A DNA stretch of 64,000 bases from Sulfuricurvum sp. 17-40-25 (GTDB taxonomy: Bacteria > Campylobacterota > Campylobacteria > Campylobacterales > Sulfurimonadaceae), in contig NCIJ01000002.1 of the NCBI GenBank assembly GCA_002282015.1, positions 331,786 through 395,785 of the forward strand. Direction: 5' to 3'. The number at the start of each line of letters is the position of its first letter. The first letter of the stretch is position 1. The position numbers and the translations under genes were made by a program. The notes below the pieces were generated by a model that saw only the letters and a list, made by a program, of their open reading frames with translations, was not told where the DNA came from and ran no database searches. This document shows, in pieces, positions 52,767 to 60,389 of the stretch.

Positions 52767-53432
52767 ATGACAATTATATGTGACCATCCCTCATTTATCA
52801 TCGCTGTAAAAAATGCAGGAGTCAATTTTCATTCCGAAGAAGAGGCAGGATTTGTCGTACAGGTAAGCCAAGAGGTTGGCATACCCCTCTTCCCCGTCCA
52901 CCGTCTGGACAAGATGACCTCAGGCTTGGTCATACTCGCCAAAACCTCCGAAGCCGCCGCACAGTTTGGCAAAATGTTTGAAAACCGTGAGGTCGAAAAA
53001 TACTATCTCGCCATCAGCATGCGAAAACCAAAAAAGAAACAAGGCTGGGTAAAAGCAGACATGGGAGCCGCAAGACGCGGTGACTATAAACTTCTGCCTA
53101 CCATGGACAATCCCGCTATCACACAGTTTATCAGCTGTGCATTGCGTACCCACGAACGCTTTTTTCTCATCAAACCCCATACCGGAAAAACCCACCAAAT
53201 CCGCGTCGCCCTCAAAAGTTTAGGCTCTCCGTGTGCTGGAGATGAACGTTACGCCAATGCTGACGAAGCACGGAAAGAAGATCGTGGCTATCTGCATGCG
53301 TATGCCCTACGTTTTAGACTATATGATGAAACATTTGAGTTTGTTTCACCGCCCGATGAAGGAGAGCGGTTTTTGAGTCCTGAGTGTACTAAAAAGCTTG
53401 CACTATGGAACAAGCCGTGGGAACTGTTTTAA
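52767..53432 (+). CDS. Short RluA-family pseudouridine synthase
   Basis: A 221-residue protein without an S4 domain. The catalytic Asp is in PLFPVHRLDKMTSGLVILAK; later blocks are REVEKYYLAISMRKPKKKQG and HTGKTHQIRVALKSLGSPCAGD. The C-terminal HAYALRF is typical. This size and sequence match the small RluA-like proteins (TIGR01621 type) that may act on tRNA or rRNA. It lies between BrnTA and the Fic module, so it could be a host gene around which both toxin pairs inserted, or cargo. Confidence 0.85.
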   Translation: MTIICDHPSFIIAVKNAGVNFHSEEEAGFVVQVSQEVGIPLFPVHRLDKMTSGLVILAKTSEAAAQFGKMFENREVEKYYLAISMRKPKKKQGWVKADMGAARRGDYKLLPTMDNPAITQFISCALRTHERFFLIKPHTGKTHQIRVALKSLGSPCAGDERYANADEARKEDRGYLHAYALRFRLYDETFEFVSPPDEGERFLSPECTKKLALWNKPWELF

Positions 53433-53467
53433 TCTAATGATGAGTTAACATTACTAACACAATAAGT

Positions 53468-53509
53468 GTAAGAAACTTACTTCTTGGTATTTTGTATTTA
53501 TGCTACAAT
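53468..53509 (+). promoter_or_regulatory. Candidate promoter and operator of the Fic module
   Basis: Inverted repeat GTAAG (53468-53472) / CTTAC (53476-53480) with a 3-base gap lies just upstream of a -10-like TACAAT (53504-53509). TTCTTG at 53481-53486 is at 17-base spacing but a poor -35. It is 29 bases before the antitoxin start. Confidence 0.4.
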
Positions 53510-53538
53510 AAGACAATAAATTGAATTAGGATAAGCCA

Positions 53539-53670
53539 ATGAGCAAGCCTCCATTTTCAGCACATAAAGCTCTTAAAGCCGTCAATGTTTCTCAGATGAT
53601 CGAAGGGTACAAGCCTACTGATAAAAAAGAAGTGAAAGAGCAAGTTAAAAAAATACTTTCGCATAAATGA
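53539..53670 (+). CDS. VbhA-like antitoxin of the Fic toxin
   Basis: A 43-residue protein, read by hand (MSKPPFSAHKALKAVNVSQM then IEGYKP). It contains S18-QMI-E22-G23, which matches the inhibitory (S/T)xxxE(G/N) motif of class I Fic antitoxins such as VbhA. The Glu of this motif points into the Fic active site and blocks ATP binding. The rest is a short helix plus a basic tail (KKEVKEQVKKILSHK). AGG lies about nine bases before the ATG, and the stop overlaps the fic start by four bases (ATGA). Small size makes it easy to miss by automatic gene finding. Confidence 0.82.
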   Translation: MSKPPFSAHKALKAVNVSQMIEGYKPTDKKEVKEQVKKILSHK

Positions 53671-54281
53671 AATACTACCCACCTTCCAATCATATCTATT
53701 ACGAAAACAGCGACATTCCAATCAATAAACTCAATATTCATGATTCTCAACTCATACATGAGCTTGAGCGTGAACTCCTTCTTAAAAGCTATGAGTATTT
53801 TCACACGAACTTAACAGAGGGTACTTGCTTCGACCAAAACTACCTTCAAACAATCCATAAGCATCTATTCGAAACACTTTATGCATGGGCAGGAGAATAT
53901 CGTGCCGTGAATATTTCAAAAGGGACAAGTATGTTTTGTCCCTATATGAATTTGGACGGATTTTCGGAAGATATTTTTAAACAACTTGAATCAGAAAATT
54001 ATTTACGTGATTACGAAGACGAATCAACTAAAGAAAAGTTTGCCAAACGTTTGGCATATTACATGTGTGAGCTTATCGTCTTACATCCATTCAGTGAAGG
54101 AAACGGAAGGTCATTACGGCTTTTCTTTGATATGATCGTCACATATAATGGATATGAGTATATAGATTATGCAGATACTCTGAACGATGACGCATTTATT
54201 ACTGCATCCATAGATTGTATGCAAACCGATTGTTCGAAAATGGAATTAATCATTTTAACTGGTTTGAGCAAATCTCACTAA
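53667..54281 (+). CDS. Fic-domain AMPylating toxin
   Basis: A 204-residue Fic protein. The catalytic motif is HPFSEGNGRS (H140, then the anion-binding GNGR) with the usual preceding helix (AYYMCELIVLHPF). The flap that docks targets lies near residues 75-95. Fic enzymes usually transfer AMP to target proteins, for example topoisomerases in the VbhT and FicT cases. Since the inhibitory helix is on a separate small protein immediately upstream, this is a class I pair. No DNA-binding or secretion-signal domain (BID) is attached, so the toxin should act inside the same cell. Confidence 0.9.
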   Translation: MKYYPPSNHIYYENSDIPINKLNIHDSQLIHELERELLLKSYEYFHTNLTEGTCFDQNYLQTIHKHLFETLYAWAGEYRAVNISKGTSMFCPYMNLDGFSEDIFKQLESENYLRDYEDESTKEKFAKRLAYYMCELIVLHPFSEGNGRSLRLFFDMIVTYNGYEYIDYADTLNDDAFITASIDCMQTDCSKMELIILTGLSKSH

Positions 54282-54298
54282 ATAAGCCAGATATTTAT

Positions 54299-55225
54299 AT
54301 GACTTTAGACGACTTACAACATCACTTAAAAACCAATGCCACTACCGTAACAACAGAGTACACACGTCTCTTTCATGGGAGAGGAAATGCCTATGACGGA
54401 TACAGTTTTCTCACGGTTGACAGCGTAGACAAAGTCCTCTTTGCTGTGTTATTTGACATGGATGACGAAGAAGAAGCAATTGTCTCAATGTTACGTGATT
54501 TCTATACGGCTGAAGGTAAATGGGAAGCATTGGTAGTTCAACAACGCTATACTAAAGATGCCCCATCAACGATAATAGCAGGGGAAATACCTACGCAAAC
54601 CTTTGCCATCGAAAATGACCTCAAATACCATATTAACTTCCTTAATGCTCAAAACATCGGATTTTTTCCCGATATGACAATCGGACACACCTTTGTCCGT
54701 GACCATGCAAAGGGTAAAAATGTTCTAAACCTCTTTTCCTACACCTGCTCATTCTCTGTTGTGGCAATCGAGGGAGGGGCAACATCAGTTGTCAATGTCG
54801 ATATGAATAAAAATGTCCTCACCACAGGACGAGAAAATCACAGACTTAATGGTCTTGATACCAAAAAAGTGCAGTTCATGCCCTATAATATCCTTAAATC
54901 ATGGAGCCGTATCAAAAAAGCGGGACCGTATGATCTCATCATCATCGACCCCCCCAGTTTTCAAAAAGGCTCTTTTGCGGCAACAAGCGACTATGCGAAG
55001 ATCATCCGAAGACTTCACGAGTTCGCCGCCGAAGAATGCACCGTCTTAGCCGCACTCAATGCTCCTGAGTTGAATACAGCATTTATCAAAGAGCTTTTTT
55101 ACGAAAATGCCCCTGAATTTAGCTATATTAAGAGACTGGAAAATTTAGCGAGTTTCCCTGCAATAAATGAAGAACGAAGTCTCAAAAATTTGATATTTAA
55201 AAAAGGTATACCTCATGAATCTTGA
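54299..55225 (+). CDS. RlmI/RlmK-like class I SAM methyltransferase
   Basis: About 308 residues from the ATG at 54299, the best start after the fic stop; the longer frame overlaps fic. Motifs: NVLNLFSYTCSFSVVAIEGGA for SAM, VNVDMNKNVLTTGRENHRLNG, and DLIIIDPPSFQKGSF with the DPPS loop. This matches the RlmI and RlmL-C group that methylates 23S rRNA; the PUA domain of RlmI is absent and replaced by a ~95-residue N-terminal part. Its exact target cannot be read off. It overlaps the YedF gene by 11 bases. Confidence 0.85.
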   Translation: MTLDDLQHHLKTNATTVTTEYTRLFHGRGNAYDGYSFLTVDSVDKVLFAVLFDMDDEEEAIVSMLRDFYTAEGKWEALVVQQRYTKDAPSTIIAGEIPTQTFAIENDLKYHINFLNAQNIGFFPDMTIGHTFVRDHAKGKNVLNLFSYTCSFSVVAIEGGATSVVNVDMNKNVLTTGRENHRLNGLDTKKVQFMPYNILKSWSRIKKAGPYDLIIIDPPSFQKGSFAATSDYAKIIRRLHEFAAEECTVLAALNAPELNTAFIKELFYENAPEFSYIKRLENLASFPAINEERSLKNLIFKKGIPHES

Positions 55226-55805
55226 CTGCAAAGACTTAGACTGTCCAAAACCTGTGCTGGAACTCAAAAAAGCCCTCGAATCACTCCCCCAAGACGGGAT
55301 TATCGATCTCGAGCTAAACAGTGTATCATCCGTGGAAAACTGCCGAAGATTTGCCCTTTCTCAAGGGTGTACTTCCACTGAAGAAAAACGCCCATACGGG
55401 GTAACTGTGATGAGAATCGTCAAAGGATTTGGCTGTGATGTCGTCGAGCATACTAGTGAATCTACTCTTTTAAATCGAACTATATTTGTCAAAACGGATC
55501 GAATCGGCAATGGAGAACTTGGCAAAAAACTGATGAATGGATTTTTAAAAACAACCTTGGAATTTGAAGCACTTCCTCGATACATCATCTTTGTAAACGA
55601 AGGGGTACTGCTCACAACACAAGTAGAAAACAGCGAGATTATCGCATCGTTGCAAGCTCTTGTAGGTCGCGGTGTTACGGTTTATACCTGTGGACTATGT
55701 CTGAGTGATTTTGGAATCAATCCTACTGCTGTTAGTGTTGGTGAGATCGGTAATGCTTACGACACAATGCGTATCTTACTCTCTACAAACGTGGTATCGC
55801 TATAA
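55215..55805 (+). CDS. yedF: YedF-type protein: TusA-like plus DsrE-like domains
   Basis: A 196-residue fusion of a SirA/TusA-like domain (LDCKDLDCPKPVLELKKALE, with the CPxP motif, residues ~1-75) and a DsrE-like domain (~90-196) that has GRGVTVYTCGLCLSDFGI with two cysteines. This architecture is the 'sulfurtransferase-like selenium metabolism protein YedF' family, found near selenium genes in many bacteria. It likely passes sulfur or selenium. No selD or selA is in this window. It is cotranslated with the methyltransferase upstream. Confidence 0.88.
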   Translation: MNLDCKDLDCPKPVLELKKALESLPQDGIIDLELNSVSSVENCRRFALSQGCTSTEEKRPYGVTVMRIVKGFGCDVVEHTSESTLLNRTIFVKTDRIGNGELGKKLMNGFLKTTLEFEALPRYIIFVNEGVLLTTQVENSEIIASLQALVGRGVTVYTCGLCLSDFGINPTAVSVGEIGNAYDTMRILLSTNVVSL

Positions 55806-55862
55806 TCGTTCACCGTATTGTGCTAAACTATTCTAATCTAAGCTCTTAAAAAAGGATTTATC

Positions 55863-56141
55863 ATGCAACAAACTTTTGAAGTTCTTAATGTTAAATGCGG
55901 AGGATGTGCCAATACGCTTATGAAAAGCCTGGCAGATGATTTTGGCGAAGTGAGCGTTGATCTCGAGTGTGAACCACGCAAGATCACGTTGAACATCGAA
56001 GACAATCAAATGGAGAAGCTCAAACTAAAACTGAGAAGTCTGGGCTATCCATTAACAACCGATGAACTCAATACCCTGCAGACACTGACAACTAGCGCCA
56101 AGAGTTTCGTCTCATGCGCTATTGGCAAGATGGATATTTAA
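55863..56141 (+). CDS. Heavy-metal-associated (HMA) domain protein
   Basis: A 92-residue protein with an HMA fold: QTFEVLNVKCGGCANTLMKSL carries the metal site CGGC (the usual is MxCxxC), then VDLECEPRKITLNIED and LKLRSLGYPL. Such proteins carry copper or other soft metals. A C-terminal extension of about 25 residues has one more cysteine. AAAAAAGGATTT precedes the ATG. It meets the cytochrome P460-type gene tail to tail with no gap. Confidence 0.85.
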   Translation: MQQTFEVLNVKCGGCANTLMKSLADDFGEVSVDLECEPRKITLNIEDNQMEKLKLKLRSLGYPLTTDELNTLQTLTTSAKSFVSCAIGKMDI

Positions 56142-56651
56142 TTAATACGTCTTTTGAAAACTTGTAAAGAGGTAATCATCTGACGCAACCGATGCATGAC
56201 AGGCAACACACTCTGAAGAACCTTTTGCATACGGTACATAGGTATCCCCTTTTTTAACGTATCGTGCATATCCCCAATGATCGCCGTTTTGATTATAGTT
56301 TTTTGAGTCTTTTACCATGTATTCGACCCGTTGAAGCTGATCAGCTTCAAGTGCATCTGGAAATGTTGCCATCGGTTTCACACTCCATGCGACCTTCACG
56401 ATCTTACTTCCCTCTGGAAGCGGCTGTTTTTTTGCCATAAGCGCTTCCATGGCGATTGGATTTGCCATAATATAGCGCAACTCTTTTTTGTCAGTACGAA
56501 AATGCGTAGCAACAATCTTATAATCCTGATACCCTTCTACCTCACGAAAAGACAACCCATTATCGGGCATTTTAATGTCAGGAAGTGACGCTGCGATTAA
56601 GACAGATGAAAAAAGAAATGCTGTTGAAAGTACAATAGAACGTGAAAACAT
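56142..56651 (-). CDS. Cytochrome P460-family c-type cytochrome
   Basis: A 169-residue exported protein: signal peptide (SIVLSTAFLFSSVLIAASL), then the P460-type block GLSFREVEGYQDYKIVATHF, WSVKPMATFPDALEADQLQR, and a C-terminal heme c site SSECVACHASVASDDYLFT (CVACH). Cytochromes P460 can oxidise hydroxylamine when heme is crosslinked to a Lys; many relatives are only electron carriers. No lysine crosslink can be assigned here. It is likely periplasmic. There are no neighbouring nitrogen-oxidation genes. Confidence 0.87.
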   Translation of the reverse strand: MFSRSIVLSTAFLFSSVLIAASLPDIKMPDNGLSFREVEGYQDYKIVATHFRTDKKELRYIMANPIAMEALMAKKQPLPEGSKIVKVAWSVKPMATFPDALEADQLQRVEYMVKDSKNYNQNGDHWGYARYVKKGDTYVPYAKGSSECVACHASVASDDYLFTSFQKTY

Positions 56652-56726
56652 GAGAATCCTTTTAGTATTATTTGATAGATTCTACCCAATGATTATCAAA
56701 ATAGTGTAAAAACACACTCAATATAC

Positions 56727-57335
56727 TTAATCCACCAACACAATCCCCATCGTTTCGAGTAAAAATAGTGCCTCGTAACGGCTGAAAATTGCACCCTTGA
56801 GATGGTTGGAACGTATGTCTATCGAGGTGTTTTGTGCATTCGTAAAATCGGCACCTTCAAGATGAGTATTGGCAAACAATGCACCTTTAAAATCCGTACC
56901 TGTAAAATTACCGTTTATAAGTATCGCGTTACTAAAATCAACCTCTTTAGCTCGGCATTCCGTCACCACTATGCGCTCCAACGTCAAACCCAAAAAATTG
57001 CTGTCATTGAGAATGCACTGCGTAAATCGCAAAGGCTCAGCAGTGAGTAAACTCTTCCAATCCCCCATCGTCCAATCGATCCCAATCATCTTGCACGACA
57101 AAAAATCAACATCGCTCATCTTGGTATTGGTCAATTTCATCACACTCATATTACAGTTTACAAAACGGCATTCGACAAACTTACACGCGAAAAAAAAGGT
57201 CTCACTAAAATCGCAAGAGATAAACGTACAGTCTTCAAACTCCGATTTACTGATCTTCTGGCCATGCAGGTCGATCCCCTCAAAGTTTTCTGCAAAAACG
57301 TCCATATTGTCGGTGATATTATTTTGAATACTCAT
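56727..57335 (-). CDS. Pentapeptide-repeat protein (Qnr-like)
   Basis: A 202-residue protein built almost wholly of A(D/N)LxX-type pentapeptides, for example FEDCTFISCDFSETFFFACK, FVECRFVNCNMSVMKLTNTK and FSNAILINGNFTGTDFKGAL. These form a right-handed square beta helix. A non-repeat loop lies near residue 90-105 (IDWTMGDWKSLLTAEPLRF), which is where Qnr proteins have their loops, and the end resembles the Qnr C-terminal helix. Qnr proteins guard DNA gyrase from quinolones; many relatives have other roles. It overlaps the acetyltransferase gene by four bases. Confidence 0.82.
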   Translation of the reverse strand: MSIQNNITDNMDVFAENFEGIDLHGQKISKSEFEDCTFISCDFSETFFFACKFVECRFVNCNMSVMKLTNTKMSDVDFLSCKMIGIDWTMGDWKSLLTAEPLRFTQCILNDSNFLGLTLERIVVTECRAKEVDFSNAILINGNFTGTDFKGALFANTHLEGADFTNAQNTSIDIRSNHLKGAIFSRYEALFLLETMGIVLVD

Positions 57336-57745
57336 AAAATTTCTTTATAACTGTCCAATACCCATGCCGATGAGTGTTGTGAAAAACCAATTTTTGGATA
57401 ATACTCTACAGCCGAGGGAGCAGAGAGTAAAATCATTTTACATTTTGAACCCAATTGTTCCCTCATTTTTATGATGAGCATTTTACCTACCCCATGATGT
57501 TGGAGCTCAGCATCTACTGCCAAATCCGACAAATAGCAGCAATAACTAAAATCTGTAACGGCTCGTGCTACCCCTACAATCTTATCATCAATTACCGCTG
57601 TAACAATAATATCAGCATTTTTAATCATATTCTCGATGCATTCTAAATCATCAATAGGTCTGCGTTCTCCAAGCGTTGAATGACTTAAAATATCAATAAA
57701 TTCTTTAGTAGAGAGTGTCGGATTGATTTGATAGTTAATGTTCAT
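57332..57745 (-). CDS. GNAT-family acetyltransferase
   Basis: A 137-residue GNAT enzyme. The acetyl-CoA motif is in LAVDAELQHHGVGKMLIIKM (Q/R-x-x-G-x-G/A), with the preceding strand CCYLSDLAVD and the late YYPKIGFSQHSSAWVLD. The short size fits a stand-alone small-molecule or aminoglycoside-type acetyltransferase, substrate unknown. It overlaps the pentapeptide gene by four bases; the pair is probably one transcript. Immediately upstream is a fragment of a transglutaminase gene. Confidence 0.85.
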   Translation of the reverse strand: MNINYQINPTLSTKEFIDILSHSTLGERRPIDDLECIENMIKNADIIVTAVIDDKIVGVARAVTDFSYCCYLSDLAVDAELQHHGVGKMLIIKMREQLGSKCKMILLSAPSAVEYYPKIGFSQHSSAWVLDSYKEIL

Positions 57746-57768
57746 GCAACTCCTTTGATGTGACTCTT

Positions 57769-57846
57769 ACTGATCATTATCACTCGTACTACACGTTGTG
57801 ATTCCCTCACCTGCATCACACATATAGTGGATCTCATTCAATACTT
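57769..57846 (-). pseudogene. Fragment of a transglutaminase gene
   Basis: The minus strand reads NEIHYMCDAGEGITTCSTSD then NDQ and a stop, against DEIRHTGDAGEGVTTCSASE in the intact gene at 59224-59793. Over 57 bases (57781-57837 against 59604-59660) I count 12 mismatches with no gap, mostly at third codon positions. So it descends from a once-coding copy and has lost both ends, including the catalytic Cys block. It lies upstream of an acetyltransferase gene. Confidence 0.8.
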
Positions 57847-57924
57847 TTATTTTAACATTCAAATCCTAATTTAGAGAATTGCAACTAAAAATCGATATAC
57901 TTTCTCATTACAAAAAGGATTACC

Positions 57925-58467
57925 ATGGGTAGCCAAAACGCATCACTAAACGATCAGGACAAAGCGTTTATCGCCGAGCAGAAAATGTTCTTCATCGCAA
58001 GCAGTAGCGGTGAAGAAGTCAACCTCAGTCCTCGGGGATATGACTGTTTCAAAATAACCGGTGATAATGAAGCAGTATTTCTCGACTATGCCGGAAGTGG
58101 AAATCGCACGGCTCGAGACAGTGCAGCCCATGGAGAAATAACAATTATGTTTTGCTCATTTACAGATAATCCTATGATTTTACGTCTCTTTTGCAAGGGC
58201 GAAACAATCGATAAAAAAGATACAGAGCTGCAAGAGTTATTTCATTCTTCTGATCTAAAAGGGATGCGACAATTTATTAAACTCACAATTTATTGCGTCG
58301 AACACAGCTGTGGCATGAGCGTACCACGATACGAATTCATTAACCAACGCAATGATCTCAAAGAGTGGTGCCATGATGAGGATCGTGCAGGTAGGCTTGA
58401 CGGATACATACAACGCAAGCTTATTCCTCTGGATTTAAGTACATTCAAACCAGGAAAAAATGTATGA
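57925..58467 (+). CDS. Pyridoxamine 5'-phosphate oxidase-family flavoprotein
   Basis: A 180-residue split-barrel protein. LNDQDKAFIAEQKMFFIASS and VNLSPRGYDCFKITGDNEAVFLDYAGSGNRTA (shown in outline) match the PNPOx-like group that binds FMN, with the N-terminal SPRG and the later barrel strand GEITIMFCSFTDNPMILRLF. It ends CGMSVPRYEFINQRNDLKEW. These small enzymes often reduce or protect against toxic compounds; no activity can be assigned. AAAAAGGA precedes the ATG. It overlaps the following NAT gene by four bases. Confidence 0.82.
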   Translation: MGSQNASLNDQDKAFIAEQKMFFIASSSGEEVNLSPRGYDCFKITGDNEAVFLDYAGSGNRTARDSAAHGEITIMFCSFTDNPMILRLFCKGETIDKKDTELQELFHSSDLKGMRQFIKLTIYCVEHSCGMSVPRYEFINQRNDLKEWCHDEDRAGRLDGYIQRKLIPLDLSTFKPGKNV

Positions 58468-59210
58468 CCTCATCCAACTTCTCCCTCCCTGACTATCTTA
58501 ATCGTATTGGTTATAGTGGTGATATGTCTCCCAATCACATAACGCTCACAGCGCTTATGAGCCATCAGCTCCAATCCGTACCGTTTGAAAACACAACGGT
58601 ACAAGCGGGCAAAATTCCCTCACTCCTTCCCGAAGATATCTACACAAAAATCGTCACCGATTCACGGGGCGGATACTGCTACGAAGTCAACGGTCTGTTT
58701 GCGATGGCACTCACTGCTGTGGGATTTGAATGGTATTTCGCAGGGGCGCGTCCGATGTTTTATCCTACTCGCCGTCCAAAAACTCATATGGTCGTTATCG
58801 TCACTATCGAAGGTAAAAACTACCTATGCGATACAGGGTTTGGCGGATACGGTTTGCGTGAACCGATGCGGATTGCACATGAGGAACATGCCGATCAAAA
58901 CGGCGATCGATTTTTACTTGAACTACGGGATGATGAATATGTGCTTACCTCATTGGTTAATGATGAATGGACACCGCAATACGGCTTTGCCCTTACACCA
59001 CAGGAGTGGATCGAGTTTAGCCTGAGCAACTATTTTAACGCTACCCATCCCGATACCATATTTACCCAAAAGAAACTCGCCGTCATGCAAACCGCCACTG
59101 GCCGCAAAATTCTCATGGACAATAGCCTAAAGATCATCGATAACGGTATTATAACCCTCACCGACGTTGATTATGATTCCGCTGCACGTGAATATTTTGG
59201 ATTAATTTGA
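58464..59210 (+). CDS. Arylamine N-acetyltransferase
   Basis: A 248-residue NAT. The Cys-His-Asp triad is visible: DSRGGYCYEVNGLFAMAL with the active Cys, RPKTHMVVIV with His, and YLCDTGFGGYG with Asp. The N-terminal YLNRIGYSGDMSPNHITLTA and SVPFENTTV are typical of the family. NATs move acetyl from acetyl-CoA to aryl amines and hydrazines. It is an accessory enzyme not expected in every Campylobacterota genome, so transfer is possible but untested. It overlaps the flavoprotein by four bases and converges on the transglutaminase gene. Confidence 0.92.
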   Translation: MTSSNFSLPDYLNRIGYSGDMSPNHITLTALMSHQLQSVPFENTTVQAGKIPSLLPEDIYTKIVTDSRGGYCYEVNGLFAMALTAVGFEWYFAGARPMFYPTRRPKTHMVVIVTIEGKNYLCDTGFGGYGLREPMRIAHEEHADQNGDRFLLELRDDEYVLTSLVNDEWTPQYGFALTPQEWIEFSLSNYFNATHPDTIFTQKKLAVMQTATGRKILMDNSLKIIDNGIITLTDVDYDSAAREYFGLI

Positions 59211-59223
59211 TAATCCTTGATTA

Positions 59224-59793
59224 TCATTTTATATCCGGAAAATTCCCGACCATTTCAGTATAATTTTTTCGGGTTTTAAGAGCTTTAACTACTACATCAA
59301 GAGGCTCAGCGTAGAGCTCGCTCAAATCGTATTCATTCTCACCAAGCTCAAATGCGAGTTTTTCATGAGGTGGGTTGAACTGTGCATCTACTCCCGCTTT
59401 ATTGCCACGTGCATCGATACGGTACCAGCCATACTCTTTTAGATACACAGCATTCAGTCCATGGAGACAGTAAACTCCTTGTGTATATTCCGAACAACTG
59501 AGTCGTTGATAGCATAATGCTGTAGGTATTCCATTAACACGTAGCAATGCCGCTAACAGATGGCTTTTAGCATAACACCATCCCGTCTTGTATTCGAGGA
59601 CTTCACTCGCACTGCATGTCGTGACTCCTTCACCTGCATCACCCGTATGACGTATCTCATCGCGAACGAACTCGAAACACCGCTTGACTGTCTCTGTCTC
59701 GCTGTTACACCCTTGGGTTAATTCACGAGCTTTGGCACTAACGAAAGGATGGCTAAAGTCGATGATGTCTGATGACTCTAAAAATTTCTCCAT
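59224..59793 (-). CDS. Transglutaminase-like protein (single domain)
   Basis: A 189-residue protein with a transglutaminase core: YKTGWCYAKSHLLAALLRVN for Cys, YCLHGLNAVYL for His and WYRIDARGNKAG for Asp. The N-terminal helical part (CFEFVRDEIRHTGDAGEGVT) is the piece that survives as a fragment at 57769-57846. This small, apparently cytosolic family is uncharacterised. It starts right after the GNAT stop and is probably cotranscribed with it. Confidence 0.82.
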   Translation of the reverse strand: MEKFLESSDIIDFSHPFVSAKARELTQGCNSETETVKRCFEFVRDEIRHTGDAGEGVTTCSASEVLEYKTGWCYAKSHLLAALLRVNGIPTALCYQRLSCSEYTQGVYCLHGLNAVYLKEYGWYRIDARGNKAGVDAQFNPPHEKLAFELGENEYDLSELYAEPLDVVVKALKTRKNYTEMVGNFPDIK

Positions 59794-60276
59794 TTAGATT
59801 AACACCTTTAACTTACGTCCACCCGAAATCTCAAATTTTTCTCGCTCATAAAATGCCAATGTAGCATCAAACTCTGGCAGAGGAGGAGTCGTTACCTCCA
59901 GACGTTTCCAGCTTCTCTCATTACCGAACTCTTTGACCGATCGAACCAATATCTTACCAATACCTCTTGAACGATACGCTGATCGAACATATAACTCCGC
60001 CATCGTGCCAAATGCCCCCTCGGCATAAAGGGCATACCCCTCATACACCGTTACAAAACCAATAAGTTCATCTGTAGTTTTATCTTTTGCTACAAAAACA
60101 AAATTTTTCTCATTGATAATAAAATCTTCCAATCGCTGTGTCGTTTCTTCTAAATCAAAATTAAAAGCGACAATGCCTATACGGTTCATGATCTCATGTA
60201 AAAGTTCACCTACCAATGTCGACACTTCTCTAGAATCTATTTTAGTGGCTCTATAAATACTTAGTGTCTCATTCAT
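59794..60276 (-). CDS. GNAT-family acetyltransferase
   Basis: A 160-residue GNAT enzyme. Acetyl-CoA motif in MAELYVRSAYRSRGIGKILV, then SVKEFGNERSWKRLEVTTPP and the late AFYEREKFEISGG. The N-terminal YRATKIDSREVSTLVGELLH is common to the family. Substrate unknown. It ends one base before the transglutaminase start. The upstream region (60332-60355) shares 22 of 24 bases with the region upstream of the transglutaminase fragment at 57849-57872. Confidence 0.86.
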   Translation of the reverse strand: MNETLSIYRATKIDSREVSTLVGELLHEIMNRIGIVAFNFDLEETTQRLEDFIINEKNFVFVAKDKTTDELIGFVTVYEGYALYAEGAFGTMAELYVRSAYRSRGIGKILVRSVKEFGNERSWKRLEVTTPPLPEFDATLAFYEREKFEISGGRKLKVLI

Positions 60277-60377
60277 AGTAACCCTTTAGAAGTTTTTTTA
60301 ATTTTAACTACAATCATCAAATAATAATTTAATTTTAACATTCCAACCCTAATTTTAAAACTGCACTCGCAATATGC

Positions 60378-60383
60378 TACAAT
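60378..60383 (+). promoter_or_regulatory. Extended -10 six bases before the ATG (leaderless candidate)
   Basis: TGC-TACAAT ends six bases before the ATG at 60390, with no Shine-Dalgarno between. Confidence 0.45.
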
Positions 60384-60389
60384 CCCATC

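Noticed and set aside
54215..54298. Extended start of the RlmI/RlmK-like methyltransferase
   Set aside because: It runs through the end of the fic gene out of frame and shows no family similarity.
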